From Bacillus xiamenensis (GTDB lineage: Bacteria > Bacillota > Bacilli > Bacillales > Bacillaceae): a stretch of 64,000 nt of DNA. This document shows positions 27,691 through 36,471 of this stretch, piece by piece (within the stretch, counting starts at the first letter, position 1; each line of letters starts with the position of its first letter). The position numbers were made by a program, and so were the translations under genes. The notes beneath the pieces were generated by a model, which saw only the letters and a program-made list of their open reading frames with translations, made no database searches and was not told the origin of the DNA. The stretch is taken from assembly GCF_000300535.1 (NCBI RefSeq), contig NZ_AMSH01000008.1, positions 1 through 64,000 of the forward strand, in the 5' to 3' direction.

Positions 27691-27705
27691 AACTGACGAA
27701 GAAAC

Positions 27706-29430
27706 TTAGTCTTCCATTGTGGAAAGGTCACCAGCAGGTAAATTCAGCTCCCACGCCTTTAGTACACGTCTCATAATTTTTCCGCTTCGGGTTTTTGGCA
27801 GTTTGTCTTTAAACTCGATTTCTCTTGGTGCCGCATGTGCAGCGAGTCCTTTTTTCACAAATGTACGAATTTCTTCTTTCAGGTCATCCGATGGCTCATA
27901 TCCGCTTCTAAGCGCAATAAATGCTTTAATGATTTCGCCGCGCACTGGATCTGGTTTTCCAATGACCCCTGCCTCTGCAATGGCCGGATGTTCCACCAGT
28001 TTACTTTCCACCTCAAATGGACCGACCCGTTCTCCTGATGTCATAATGACATCATCCACACGTCCCTGGAACCAAAAGTATCCGTCTTCGTCCATATAAG
28101 CTGAATCTCCTGAAACATACCAATCTCCTGGCATAAAGTAAGATTCATATTTTTCAGGATTGTTCCAGATCGTATGCATCATGGACGGCCAGCCCTTTTT
28201 GATGGCAAGGTTGCCCATTCGATATGGTGGGAGTTCGTTACCGGCATTATCGACAATCGCAGCTTCAACGCCTGGAATTGGTTTGCCCATTGAACCTGGT
28301 TTGATATCCATGCATGGGTAGTTACAAATCAGCTGTGCACCGGTTTCTGTCATCCACCATGTATCGTGAATTCGTTTGCCAAATACAGCATCTCCCCAGC
28401 GGATAACCTCAGGATTAAGTGGTTCTCCTACACTTAAGACATGACGAAGCGAGCTAAGGTCATATTTTTGAATGAGATCGTCCCCTGCCCCCATCAGCAT
28501 TCTGAACGCTGTCGGTGCGCTATACCAAACGGTCACCCCAAGTGATTCAATGGTTTCGTACCACGTATCAGGGTTGAACCTGCCCCCTAAAATGACATTT
28601 GTTGCTCCATTTAACCAAGGCGAAAAAATCCCGTATACTGTACCTGTTACCCAGCCTGGATCAGCTGTACACCAGTAGACGTCGTCTTCTTTCAGGTCAA
28701 GCACCCATTTACCGGTCTGATCTTGCTGCACCATCGCACCATGGACATGCAGCACACCTTTTGGCGTACCGGTTGACCCTGATGTGTAATGCAGCAGATA
28801 GCCATCTTTTTCATCCATCCATTCAATGTCGAGTTCCTTTGCTGCGTTTTTAAATGCATCCTCATAGTGAATCGTCCGCACGCCATCGACGTCTTTCTTT
28901 TCACCGCCGACTATGACGACTGATTCAAGCTTTGGAAGCTCTGCAAACGGAATCCGCTCAAGCAAATCAGGCGTTGTCACAATCACTTTTGCCTCACTAT
29001 TTTCTAAACGATCTTTGACGGCACCTTCCATAAATGCCTCAAATAACGGGCCGACGATTGCACCAATTTTGACAGCACCAAGCAGAAGGAAATAGAGTTC
29101 AGGCGATCTTGGCATAAAGATAAAAACACGATCTCCTTTTTGCACATGTGCCTCTTCTCTTAATAGATTCCCTGCTTTGTTTGTGTTGATTTTCATATCC
29201 CTGAACGTATACTTTTCATCCCGCTGTGAATCTTTGTAGTGAAGCGCCACCTTGTTTTTACGAAACGAGTCCGCATGTCTGTCAATCGCTTCATAGGCTG
29301 CATTTATTTTTCCTGTTTCATACCAGGAGAAGTTTTTTCTCGCTTCCTCCCATGAAAAATTTTTGTATGCCTGCTCATAATCATTTAAATGATAGTCCCC
29401 TTTTACTGATGGTAGCGTTTCCACTTTCAT
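27706..29430 (-). CDS. acsA: Acetyl-CoA synthetase AcsA
   Basis: Converts acetate, ATP and CoA to acetyl-CoA through acetyl-AMP. The 574-residue protein has LLHYTSGSTGTPKG (near residue 215-228), WWMTETGAQ, and GYFWFQGRVDDVI. The C-terminal PKTRSGKIMRR carries the active-site lysine that AcuA acetylates to switch the enzyme off. The ATG at 29430 follows GGGGG. It is divergent from acuABC, exactly as in B. subtilis. A consensus promoter and a cre site overlapping the transcription start predict CcpA repression on glucose. Confidence 0.97.
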   Translation of the reverse strand: MKVETLPSVKGDYHLNDYEQAYKNFSWEEARKNFSWYETGKINAAYEAIDRHADSFRKNKVALHYKDSQRDEKYTFRDMKINTNKAGNLLREEAHVQKGDRVFIFMPRSPELYFLLLGAVKIGAIVGPLFEAFMEGAVKDRLENSEAKVIVTTPDLLERIPFAELPKLESVVIVGGEKKDVDGVRTIHYEDAFKNAAKELDIEWMDEKDGYLLHYTSGSTGTPKGVLHVHGAMVQQDQTGKWVLDLKEDDVYWCTADPGWVTGTVYGIFSPWLNGATNVILGGRFNPDTWYETIESLGVTVWYSAPTAFRMLMGAGDDLIQKYDLSSLRHVLSVGEPLNPEVIRWGDAVFGKRIHDTWWMTETGAQLICNYPCMDIKPGSMGKPIPGVEAAIVDNAGNELPPYRMGNLAIKKGWPSMMHTIWNNPEKYESYFMPGDWYVSGDSAYMDEDGYFWFQGRVDDVIMTSGERVGPFEVESKLVEHPAIAEAGVIGKPDPVRGEIIKAFIALRSGYEPSDDLKEEIRTFVKKGLAAHAAPREIEFKDKLPKTRSGKIMRRVLKAWELNLPAGDLSTMED

Positions 29431-29444
29431 CAAACAGTCCCCCT

Positions 29445-29459
29445 TTGCATACGTTTACA
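29445..29459. promoter_or_regulatory. cre site for CcpA at the acsA start
   Basis: TTGCATACGTTTACA fits WTGNAANCGNWNNCA with one mismatch and spans about +1 to +15 of the acsA promoter. Confidence 0.7.
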
Positions 29460-29465
29460 ATGACT

Positions 29466-29494
29466 ATTATAGTATAGATGACTTTTTTTCTCAA
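29466..29494 (-). promoter_or_regulatory. Promoter of acsA
   Basis: Minus-strand TTGAGA and TATAAT (29466-29471) separated by 17 bases, with the start expected near 29459. Confidence 0.8.
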
Positions 29495-29512
29495 TTTTTA
29501 AAAAACTTATAG

Positions 29513-29526
29513 TGAAACCGTTTTAA
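29513..29526. promoter_or_regulatory. Second cre-like site, acuA side
   Basis: TGAAACCGTTTTAA matches TGNAANCGNNNNCA except the C of the last CA. It lies over the likely -35 region of acuA (-10 TAAAAT at 29545-29550). Confidence 0.6.
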
Positions 29527-29585
29527 TTCCTGCAAGATTTAAGATAAAATAGAGACGACTCACTAGAATTTGAGGCGGTGGATAC

Positions 29586-30218
29586 GTGGAGCATCCTAAA
29601 ACTTATTATTCAAAAACAATTGAGCACGAAACAGGCACCATCCTGATTGAAGGCCCGGTACCTGCATCAGAGCTTGCGAACTATACGTTTCATGAAGGAC
29701 TAACGGCATTTCGCACGCCTGAGGAGCAGAAACAAGCACTTGTGGAAATAGCAGACCTTCCCGAAGGACGTATTATTATTGCAAGAGTGGATGAGCTTGT
29801 CATAGGCTATGTCACGTATTTGTACCCTGATCCGCTTGAGCGCTGGTCAGAGGGCAACATGGAGAATTTAATTGAGCTTGGTGCCATTGAAGTCGCTCCT
29901 CCATTCAGAGGCTGCTCACTTGGCAAGCATTTACTCGATGTGAGCATGATGGATGAGCAAATGGAGAATTACATCATCATTACAACTGAATATTACTGGC
30001 ATTGGGATTTAAAGGGGACTAAGAAAAACGTTTGGGAGTACCGCAAAATGATGGAGAAAATGATGAACGCCGGCGGTCTTGTCTGGTTTGCAACAGACGA
30101 GCCAGAGATCAGCTCACATCCAGCCAATTGTTTGATGGCACGAATCGGAAAAAATGTGAGTCCTGATTCGATTGAGCGTTTTGATCGTCTTCGCTTCCAT
30201 CAGCGCTTTATGTATTAG
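29586..30218 (+). CDS. acuA: Protein acetyltransferase AcuA
   Basis: GNAT-family acetyltransferase that inactivates AcsA by acetylating its catalytic lysine. The 210-residue protein is almost the same as B. subtilis AcuA (blocks PEGRIIIARVDE, ERWSEGNMENLIELGAIEVA, ITTEYYWHWDLKGTKKNVWE, FDRLRFHQRFMY). The GNAT acetyl-CoA loop is in FRGCSLGKHLL. Start is GTG at 29586 with GAGGCGGTGG upstream. First gene of acuABC, divergent from its target acsA. Confidence 0.95.
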   Translation: MEHPKTYYSKTIEHETGTILIEGPVPASELANYTFHEGLTAFRTPEEQKQALVEIADLPEGRIIIARVDELVIGYVTYLYPDPLERWSEGNMENLIELGAIEVAPPFRGCSLGKHLLDVSMMDEQMENYIIITTEYYWHWDLKGTKKNVWEYRKMMEKMMNAGGLVWFATDEPEISSHPANCLMARIGKNVSPDSIERFDRLRFHQRFMY

Positions 30219-30257
30219 CATTCCATTCGTTTTTTTCGGCAAAGGGGATTGGTAAAC

Positions 30258-30899
30258 ATGATGATTGAACAAATTATGGAGCGTGATGTGATCACGCTGC
30301 GAAAAACCGATACGATTGAAGAAGCCATTCAAAAAATGAATGCGCATCACATTCGGCATATTCCCATCGTATCTAATCAAGGCTCTGTCATTGGGATGGT
30401 GACAGATCGGGATATTAAAAATGCCAGTCCAAGTATTTTCGAAACAGAAAAAAGGCAGCTTTTTATTCAGAGGCCAGTTGAAGAGATTATGGTGTTAGAG
30501 ACGATTACCGCTCATCCGCTTGATTTCGTTGAGGAGATTTCGAGCGTCTTCTTTGAGCACGGCATTGGCTGTCTACCAGTTGTCAGACGCGGTAAGCTTG
30601 TAGGCATTATCACGAAAACAGATTTACTTCGTACGTTTGTCAGACTGACAGGTGCAGACCAGCCGGGGTCACATTTAGAGGTTGAAGTGGAGCAAGTGAC
30701 AGAAGGTCTTGCAGACATTACGGCCATTTTAAAGGAGCAGCATATTCAATTGCTGAGTGTACTCGTGTACCCGCATGCCAATGAAGCCTCTAAAGTGCTC
30801 GTCTTTCGCCTTCAGACCATTCATGCAGATCATGTGACGAAGCTGATTCGTGCAAAAGGCTATCAGGTACTCTGGCCTATGGAGCAGACGATCAAATGA
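30258..30899 (+). CDS. acuB: CBS-domain and ACT-like protein AcuB
   Basis: Accessory protein of the acetoin/acetate utilisation operon; precise role unknown. The 213-residue protein has two CBS domains (about 1-60 and 75-135; HHIRHIPIVSNQGSVIGMVT and HGIGCLPVVRRGKLVGIITK), which usually bind adenosine nucleotides, and a C-terminal ACT-like part. The ATG at 30258 has AAAGGGG 10 bases away. The end overlaps acuC by 4 bases. It may sense energy state for the AcuA/AcuC switch, by inference. Confidence 0.93.
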   Translation: MMIEQIMERDVITLRKTDTIEEAIQKMNAHHIRHIPIVSNQGSVIGMVTDRDIKNASPSIFETEKRQLFIQRPVEEIMVLETITAHPLDFVEEISSVFFEHGIGCLPVVRRGKLVGIITKTDLLRTFVRLTGADQPGSHLEVEVEQVTEGLADITAILKEQHIQLLSVLVYPHANEASKVLVFRLQTIHADHVTKLIRAKGYQVLWPMEQTIK

Positions 30900-32056
30900 A
30901 GGAAGCGGCCTTTGTTTTTTCACCATCTTTTCAAACGTACCAGTTTCATCAAGACCATCCATTCAATCAGCTTCGTGTCTACTTAACATACGACCTTCTT
31001 CAAAAAATGAAGGCGTTATCGGATGATGAGATTGTCGCCCCTCGTATGGCGACGCTGGAGGAATTAAAGCTCGTCCATACAGCAGACTATATTCAAGCAG
31101 TACAGCGGGCAAGTGAAGGCAAACTGTCTACAAGAGACGGTGAACGATACGGTCTTGGCACTGAGGATACACCGATGTTTGAAGGGATGCATGAGGCGGC
31201 TTCTCTCCTTGTTGGCGGAACATTAACCGCGGTTGATCAAGTGATGCTTGGGCATTCACAGCACGCACTCAATCTTGGCGGCGGGCTTCACCACGGATTT
31301 AAAGGGCGTGCATCTGGATTTTGTATTTATAATGACAGCTCTGTGGCCATTCAATATATTCAAAAGAATTATGGCGCAAGGATTTTATATATTGATACGG
31401 ATGCTCATCACGGTGATGGTGTACAGTTTAGCTTCTATGATGATCCAGAGGTATGTACTGTATCCATTCATGAAACGGGACGCTACTTATTCCCTGGAAC
31501 TGGACAAGTACAGGAAAGAGGCCATGATAAAGGCTATGGCTATGCGTATAATATTCCGCTAGATGCATTTACAGAAGATGAATCGTTTCTAGAAGCATAT
31601 CGAACAGCAGTGACTGAGATTGCTGCTTTTTTTAAACCAGATGTGATTTTGACGCAAAATGGAGCGGATGCTCACTATTATGATCCTTTAACTCATTTAT
31701 CTGCCACGATGAAAATATATGAGGAAATTCCTAAACTTGCCCATGAGCTTGCACATCAATATTGTGATGGCAAATGGATTGCTGTGGGTGGAGGTGGATA
31801 TGATATTTGGCGTGTTGTTCCAAGAGCGTGGAGTCGCATTTGGCTTGAGATGAAAGGCATCACACCGCCGGCTGAACTTCCTCAGGAGTGGATTCAGGCA
31901 TGGAATAAGCAATCGCCTGTCCCCCTACCATCAACATGGGGAGATCCTGATGATTTGTATCCACCGATTCCAAGAAGAGCAGAAATCACAGAAAAAAATA
32001 CACAAACGGTAGAAAAAGCACTCATGCCTGTTAGAAGAGAGAGGAAAAATGCATAA
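30896..32056 (+). CDS. acuC: Protein deacetylase AcuC (class I HDAC-like)
   Basis: Zn-dependent deacetylase that removes the acetyl group from AcsA and reactivates it. The 386-residue protein has the histone-deacetylase core: tandem His in GGGLHHGFKGRASGF, Zn ligands in DTDAHHGDGVQ, and a further Asp in QNGADAHYYDPL. GGGGYDIWRVV follows. ATGA overlap with acuB links translation. AcuA-AcuC beside acsA forms a complete acetylation on/off circuit. The last gene before a shared terminator. Confidence 0.95.
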   Translation: MKEAAFVFSPSFQTYQFHQDHPFNQLRVYLTYDLLQKMKALSDDEIVAPRMATLEELKLVHTADYIQAVQRASEGKLSTRDGERYGLGTEDTPMFEGMHEAASLLVGGTLTAVDQVMLGHSQHALNLGGGLHHGFKGRASGFCIYNDSSVAIQYIQKNYGARILYIDTDAHHGDGVQFSFYDDPEVCTVSIHETGRYLFPGTGQVQERGHDKGYGYAYNIPLDAFTEDESFLEAYRTAVTEIAAFFKPDVILTQNGADAHYYDPLTHLSATMKIYEEIPKLAHELAHQYCDGKWIAVGGGGYDIWRVVPRAWSRIWLEMKGITPPAELPQEWIQAWNKQSPVPLPSTWGDPDDLYPPIPRRAEITEKNTQTVEKALMPVRRERKNA

Positions 32057-32057
32057 A

Positions 32058-32100
32058 AAAGAAGCAGGCTGTCACTGATGAGGTGAGCCTGCTTTCTTGT
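32058..32100. terminator. Terminator between acuC and ccpA
   Basis: GAAGCAGGCT / AGCCTGCTTTC stem with A and T runs on both sides, serving the convergent genes acuC and ccpA. Confidence 0.85.
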
Positions 32101-33102
32101 TTATTTCGTTGATTGTCTTTCTTCGATTCTGTGTGGCAGTTCGACAATTTGGTCTTCCACTTGTTCTTTGTTCATCAGCTTTGTCAACAGTCTCATTGCG
32201 ACAGCACCAATATCATATGTCGGCTGAACAACCGTTGTCAGCTGAGGGCGCACCATGAGAGAAAGTCTGGTGTTATCAAAACCAATCACTTCTAAATCTT
32301 CAGGGATGGATACGCCTCTGTCCTGCGCCCCGTGAATCACACCTAGAGCCATCTCGTCAGTAGCTGCAATAACAGCTGTCGGCTTGTCAGATTGGTCAAG
32401 CAGATTATCCAAAGCGTCAATTCCAGAATCATAAGAGTAATCACCTTCAGCGACAAGCGCTTCGTCAAACGCAATGCCCGCTTCTTCAAGCGCACGCTTA
32501 TAACCAGCAAGCTTTCTTACAGAGTTAATTGGTTCTGACAGTGGGCCAGATACGAAGGCAATTCGTTTATGTCCTTTTTCAACTAATAGCTGAACGGAAT
32601 CATAAACGGCCTGTTCATAGTTAATGTTGACAGATGGTGTTTGTGCCTGCTCTTCAACAGATGCTGCAAGAACAATTGGTACAGGAGAGCGCTTAAATTC
32701 TTCCACATGCACATCTGTGATGTTTCCACCCATAAAGACAATTCCATCCACTTGTTTGCCAAGCATTGTATTTAACAAATGAAGCTCTTTATCAGTATTT
32801 TGGTCTGAGTTGCTCAAAATGATGTTGTACTTGTACATTGTCGCGATATCTTCAATTCCTCGTGCAAGCTCAGAATAGAAGATACTAGAAATATCAGGGA
32901 TGATGACCCCAACAGTCGTTGTCTTTTTACTTGCGAGACCTCGCGCGACTGCATTCGGACGGTAGCCAAGACGATCAATCGCTTCAAGCACCTTTTTTCT
33001 TGTTGTTGGTTTTACGTTCGGATTACCATTCACAACGCGTGATACCGTTGCCATACTTACATTTGCTTCTCTTGCTACATCATATATTGTAACATTATTC
33101 AC
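32101..33102 (-). CDS. ccpA: Catabolite control protein A CcpA
   Basis: LacI-family master regulator of carbon catabolite control; binds cre sites with HPr-Ser46-P. The 333-residue protein has the N-terminal HTH and hinge ([20 protein letters not shown], then [15 protein letters not shown]) and a periplasmic-binding-like effector domain. Start is GTG at 33102 with GGAGTG 8 bases upstream; the frame extends 3 codons further to an ATT that is not credible. Nearly identical to B. subtilis CcpA. In B. subtilis ccpA is followed by motPS; here it stops at a terminator shared with acuC. A cre-like site lies upstream (33283-33296). Confidence 0.97.
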   Translation of the reverse strand: MNNVTIYDVAREANVSMATVSRVVNGNPNVKPTTRKKVLEAIDRLGYRPNAVARGLASKKTTTVGVIIPDISSIFYSELARGIEDIATMYKYNIILSNSDQNTDKELHLLNTMLGKQVDGIVFMGGNITDVHVEEFKRSPVPIVLAASVEEQAQTPSVNINYEQAVYDSVQLLVEKGHKRIAFVSGPLSEPINSVRKLAGYKRALEEAGIAFDEALVAEGDYSYDSGIDALDNLLDQSDKPTAVIAATDEMALGVIHGAQDRGVSIPEDLEVIGFDNTRLSLMVRPQLTTVVQPTYDIGAVAMRLLTKLMNKEQVEDQIVELPHRIEERQSTK

Positions 33103-33507
33103 ATAAATCACTCCTTCAAATACACTTCATATCTATAGCATTCACCAATTGGGTAGAGACATATCAGATACGAGGAAAATAATATCCTATTTGTCATTAA
33201 AACGATGAAAAGAGACACATAATTTTTCAATCTACATCAAAATGACATTCTTTTATGAAATTATACACGTTTTTTCATCATATGAAAACGTTCCCTTTCT
33301 TTTTATAACTAAATTAAACAAACTTTCATGCGTTTGTTATCTGTAAATTGAATCATATTTCATCAAAAGTCATCGTGAATGTCAGCTATGACAATGATCT
33401 TAGCAGATTTTGCCGAATTTTAAAAATGAAAACATTGTGAACAAGCGATGTTTAAGCTTGCAATGTGCTTTCTTCCTTTCATTCCCAATCTCCACCGTAT
33501 TTTCTCC
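33103..33507. promoter_or_regulatory. ccpA upstream region with a cre-like site
   Basis: About 400 AT-rich bases without a gene. TGAAAACGTTCCCT at 33283-33296 matches the cre consensus TGNAANCGNNNNCA except the last base, so CcpA may act on its own gene. No confident -35/-10 pair was fixed. Confidence 0.45.
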
Positions 33508-33541
33508 ATAAAAAAACCGCCGGGCTGTCATCCGGCGGTAT
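33508..33541 (-). terminator. Terminator of aroA
   Basis: ACCGCCGG / CCCGGCGGT stem and TTTTTTTATGG on the minus strand. Confidence 0.92.
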
Positions 33542-33553
33542 TTCTACCTATGA

Positions 33554-34630
33554 TTATGCGTGAATGTTGACAAGTGGTCTTAACGCATCTAACCATTTTT
33601 CGAATTGAGGGATATCCATTTGCTGCGCTGAATCAGATAGGGCAACAGATGGATCAGGATGTACTTCTGCCATCACACCGTCTGCTCCAATTGCAAGCGC
33701 TGCTTTAGCTGTTGGAAGAAGTAGATCTCTACGTCCAGTTGAGTGCGTCACATCAACAAAGACTGGTAAATGTGTCTCTTGTTTCAAGATTGGCACAGCA
33801 GAGATATCTAGTGTATTTCTTGTCGCAGTTTCGTATGTGCGGATTCCGCGCTCGCAAAGGATGATTTGGTCATTTCCTTGTGCGATGATGTATTCAGCTG
33901 CATTGATGAATTCTGAAATTGTTGCTGCTAGACCGCGCTTTAAAAGAACTGGCTTTTTCACAGATCCGGCTTCTTTTAATAGCTCGAAGTTTTGCATATT
34001 ACGGGCACCAATTTGAATCACATCAATATGCTCGATGGCTTCTTCAATATGAGCTGGGTTGACGATTTCACTAATCACAGCAAGACCGTATTCATCCGCT
34101 ACACGCTTTAGAATCTTTAGACCGTCTACGCCAAGCCCTTGGAAGTCGTATGGACTTGTGCGAGGCTTAAATGCGCCGCCGCGAAGAAGTTTTAGTCCCT
34201 GTTGTTTAGCTGCTGCCGCTACTTCTGCGACTTGTTCGTAGCTTTCAACAGCACATGGGCCAACGATGAAGCGTTGTTTTCCATCACCGATCGCTTCTCC
34301 ATTGATGTTCACGATTGTATTTTCTGGTTTTTTCTTACGAGAAACAAGAAGTGCTTTGCTGTGGTCATCTTCTTGAAGCTCTAGACCTGCTTTGAAAATT
34401 TCTTTGAAAATATGCTGGATGGTTGAATTTTCAAATGGGCCATCATTTTCTTCAATAATTTGGTTCAGCATTGTGCGCTCTCTGACAGGATCATAACGGT
34501 TGACACCTTGCGCTTCTTTTGCCTTTCCAATTTCTTTTACAATATTTCCTCTTTCATTGATCAATTTTAAGATTTGAAGATTCAGTTTATCTGCTTGCTG
34601 TCTCAATTGTTCCAATTCATTGTTGCTCAT
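33554..34630 (-). CDS. aroA: Bifunctional chorismate mutase / DAHP synthase AroA
   Basis: First enzyme of aromatic amino acid synthesis, joining erythrose-4-P and PEP, feedback-inhibited through its chorismate mutase domain by chorismate and prephenate. The 358-residue protein has an AroQ-type mutase domain (1-90; [28 protein letters not shown]) and a DAHP synthase domain ([37 protein letters not shown]). The ATG at 34630 gives exactly the B. subtilis length and good spacing to GGAAAGG; the ATG at 34639 is too close. Neighbours ccpA and ytxJ match B. subtilis. Confidence 0.97.
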   Translation of the reverse strand: MSNNELEQLRQQADKLNLQILKLINERGNIVKEIGKAKEAQGVNRYDPVRERTMLNQIIEENDGPFENSTIQHIFKEIFKAGLELQEDDHSKALLVSRKKKPENTIVNINGEAIGDGKQRFIVGPCAVESYEQVAEVAAAAKQQGLKLLRGGAFKPRTSPYDFQGLGVDGLKILKRVADEYGLAVISEIVNPAHIEEAIEHIDVIQIGARNMQNFELLKEAGSVKKPVLLKRGLAATISEFINAAEYIIAQGNDQIILCERGIRTYETATRNTLDISAVPILKQETHLPVFVDVTHSTGRRDLLLPTAKAALAIGADGVMAEVHPDPSVALSDSAQQMDIPQFEKWLDALRPLVNIHA

Positions 34631-34692
34631 TTTTGTCATCCTTTCCTCTGCCCGCTCTCGCTTTTTATTTTTGATCTCTTATAATAGGGTTT

Positions 34693-34721
34693 ATTATAAA
34701 CAAAGATTTCGGAATTGTCAC
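34693..34721 (-). promoter_or_regulatory. Promoter of aroA
   Basis: Minus-strand GTGACA (34716-34721) and TATAAT (34693-34698), spacer 17. Confidence 0.75.
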
Positions 34722-34821
34722 GAAAAAATTCTTTATTACCCAAACGCTTTTAAGTGATAAAGTATTATGTGTAAGATTATAGCATACTTTTGATGCAAGT
34801 AAACCTTTTTTATAAAAAAAA

Positions 34822-34908
34822 CGTCAGCGGTTGCTGACGTTTTAGCGTGTAGACAAACCCTCGCATTCGGTGTCAGTCCTGCGTACCGGTAATCAAGAAT
34901 GTAAAATT
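34822..34908 (+). repeat. Terminator-linked repeat, copy A
   Basis: Begins with hairpin CGTCAGC-GGTT-GCTGACG and TTTT, then the core AGCGTGTAGACAAAC, CCTCGCATTCGGTGTC and AGTCCTGCGTACCGGT. The first 69 bases differ from copy B at one position; the next 18 are similar. The end ATTC..GAATG arms could pair, so the RNA may fold. Confidence 0.9.
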
Positions 34909-34940
34909 TGATAAGAGCAGGTAATAATCTTTATTTTATT

Positions 34941-35027
34941 CGTCAGCGGTTGCTGACGTTTTAGCGTGTAGACAAACCCTCGCATTCGGTGTCAGTCCTG
35001 CGTGCCGGTGCTCACGAATGTCACATT
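34941..35027 (+). repeat. Terminator-linked repeat, copy B
   Basis: Same element 119 bases after copy A, reading GTGCCGGT where A has GTACCGGT. It ends CTCACGAATGTCACATTT. The core AGCGTGTAGACAAAC also appears, inverted, at bases 1-15 of the window. Confidence 0.9.
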
Positions 35028-35080
35028 TGCTCCGCGCCGGTACTCCTCCTTCCTAGACTGCAAAGGTTTTCTATCACACT

Positions 35081-35127
35081 AAAAAGAAGACAAAGGGCTA
35101 AAATAAAGATCATTTTAGCCCTTTGTC
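35081..35127 (-). terminator. Strong terminator of ytxGHJ
   Basis: Perfect 16-bp stem starting GACAAAGGGCTAAAAT (35089-35104, 35112-35127) with a 7-base loop. On the minus strand it is followed by TTCTTTTTAG. Confidence 0.85.
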
Positions 35128-35137
35128 AACAATCTGA

Positions 35138-35164
35138 AACGTCAGCGGTTGCTGACGTTTTTCT
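35138..35164. repeat. Solo hairpin of the repeat, next to ytxJ
   Basis: Contains only the hairpin part CGTCAGC-GGTT-GCTGACG, flanked by AAA and TTTTT. It sits right at the ytxJ stop and may be the original terminator from which copies A and B were derived. Confidence 0.75.
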
Positions 35165-35488
35165 TTACATATTATGTTCAAGCGCTTCTTGTGTAATGCT
35201 TGAGTGAGATGCATGCCATTTTACTTTTCCACCGCTAAAGATAAGTGCCTGCGGGCTTTCGTGCTTAACGCCTGACTTTTCAGCCACATAAGACGAAAGC
35301 TCTCTTGTGTTTTGAATTTGCAAGTAATACGTCGGCACGTCTTCATGAGCAGACGCAAATGCTTCAAACTCTTGAAAAGCAGCTTGGCTGATTGGGCATG
35401 TCAAACTGTGCTTAAAAAAGACAAAGGTTCCGTCTTGATTCGTTAGTTGATCAAATTGTTCTTCTGTTTCGATAAGTTGCTTTGACAT
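35165..35488 (-). CDS. ytxJ: Thioredoxin-like stress protein YtxJ (bacillithiol-system type)
   Basis: Small cytosolic thioredoxin-fold protein, 107 residues. It has a single Cys in place of the CxxC pair: FFKHSLTCPISQAAFQEFE, like monothiol bacilliredoxin-like YtxJ proteins. The ATG at 35488 follows AAGGAG; an in-frame codon six residues earlier is not needed. Third gene of the ytxGHJ operon, whose promoters are of sigma-H and sigma-B type, so it is made under stress and on entry to stationary phase. Role in bacillithiol redox is inferred from the family. Confidence 0.88.
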   Translation of the reverse strand: MSKQLIETEEQFDQLTNQDGTFVFFKHSLTCPISQAAFQEFEAFASAHEDVPTYYLQIQNTRELSSYVAEKSGVKHESPQALIFSGGKVKWHASHSSITQEALEHNM

Positions 35489-35519
35489 GATGTGCTCCTT
35501 CCTCACTTCAAACAGCGAG

Positions 35520-35990
35520 TTAGCTTTTAGTCGATTGTTCTACTTTTTCTTTGACATCTTTGATGCCTTCTTCAATGTCTGATTTTGCTTCTTGTGCTTT
35601 TTCTTTTGCTTCGTCTGCTGCTTCTGACGCTTCACTTGCAATTTGAGCTGCAGCATCTTCTGTTTCACTTTTCACTTGATTAGCTTTTCCAGCTGCACGC
35701 TCTTTTATGTCTTTCACTTTGTCTAAAATCTGGTTCGACTGCTCCGCCACCAGCTGAGAGAATTCAGATGTTTTATCTTTCGCAATCGTCACATATTCCG
35801 TGCCTTTTTCCTTCGCATCTGTTGTGAGTCGATCTGTTTTTTCTTTTAAAGCATTCGCTTGGGTGTTCAAATCATCGCGAAGCTCTTTCCCTGACTTCGG
35901 TGCTAAAAATAATGCGGTTGTTGCACCAATAATGCCACCGATAAGTGTTCCGATCAAAAAGTCTTTGCTATTGATTCCGTCTTTGCTCAT
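35520..35990 (-). CDS. ytxH: General stress protein YtxH
   Basis: A 156-residue protein with one N-terminal glycine-rich hydrophobic segment (FLIGTLIGGIIGATTALFLA, about 11-30) followed by PKSGKELRDDL. The rest is a long highly charged Ala/Glu/Lys helix (KEKTDRLTTDAKEKG, SEASEAADEAKEKAQEAKS). This is the YtxH/apolipoprotein-like family, probably a membrane-anchored coiled coil. Middle gene of ytxGHJ. Function unknown; induction by sigma-B and sigma-H is expected from the operon promoters. Confidence 0.9.
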   Translation of the reverse strand: MSKDGINSKDFLIGTLIGGIIGATTALFLAPKSGKELRDDLNTQANALKEKTDRLTTDAKEKGTEYVTIAKDKTSEFSQLVAEQSNQILDKVKDIKERAAGKANQVKSETEDAAAQIASEASEAADEAKEKAQEAKSDIEEGIKDVKEKVEQSTKS

Positions 35991-36016
35991 GATTATTCCT
36001 CCTATGCGAATATGAT

Positions 36017-36436
36017 TTATTTTTGGTGTTTACGCTGTTTCCATTTTTTATAAATTTCAAGTGCTGCGTTACTCCAGTTTACCACATCCGTGACTTTCTC
36101 TTGATTCCTTTCAACGGACGAAGAAACCGCTCCAGCTGCCTGCTTTATGCTTGTATTAAATTGGTTGATCGAGCCGCCAATTCCCTGCACCGCATCCACA
36201 ACTGTGCTTAGTTTTGCTGATTTGTCTTGAATATCTTCTGCGAGCTGATTCGTCTTATGTAGCAGCTGTGTTGTCTCTGTGGTGATGCCTTGCATCTGTC
36301 CTTCAAGACCTTCTAAAGTTGATGCGACATTCTTTAATGTCAGCTGTAAGGATTTCAATGTTTTGGACAAGTAGATGACAAGAATGAAGAACGCAATTGC
36401 AATGAGTGCAACGCTTAAATAAAGAATAATAATCAT
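36017..36436 (-). CDS. ytxG: Stress protein YtxG (DUF948)
   Basis: First gene of the ytxGHJ stress operon. The 139-residue protein has an N-terminal membrane helix ([20 protein letters not shown]) and a coiled coil with phase-repeating Gln/Thr/Leu ([20 protein letters not shown]). This is the DUF948 layout, sharing features with methyl-accepting-protein-like coils. AAAGGAGG precedes the ATG. Promoter elements for sigma-B and sigma-H lie within 120 bases upstream. Function unknown. Confidence 0.9.
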   Translation of the reverse strand: MIIILYLSVALIAIAFFILVIYLSKTLKSLQLTLKNVASTLEGLEGQMQGITTETTQLLHKTNQLAEDIQDKSAKLSTVVDAVQGIGGSINQFNTSIKQAAGAVSSSVERNQEKVTDVVNWSNAALEIYKKWKQRKHQK

Positions 36437-36471
36437 CTGATACCTCCTTTGCTGCGGGCATATTCAGTTCA

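Noticed and set aside
34822-35161. The repeats as a CRISPR array
   Set aside because: Only two full copies, 87 bases long, with one spacer-like gap and no cas genes; the repeats carry terminator hairpins.
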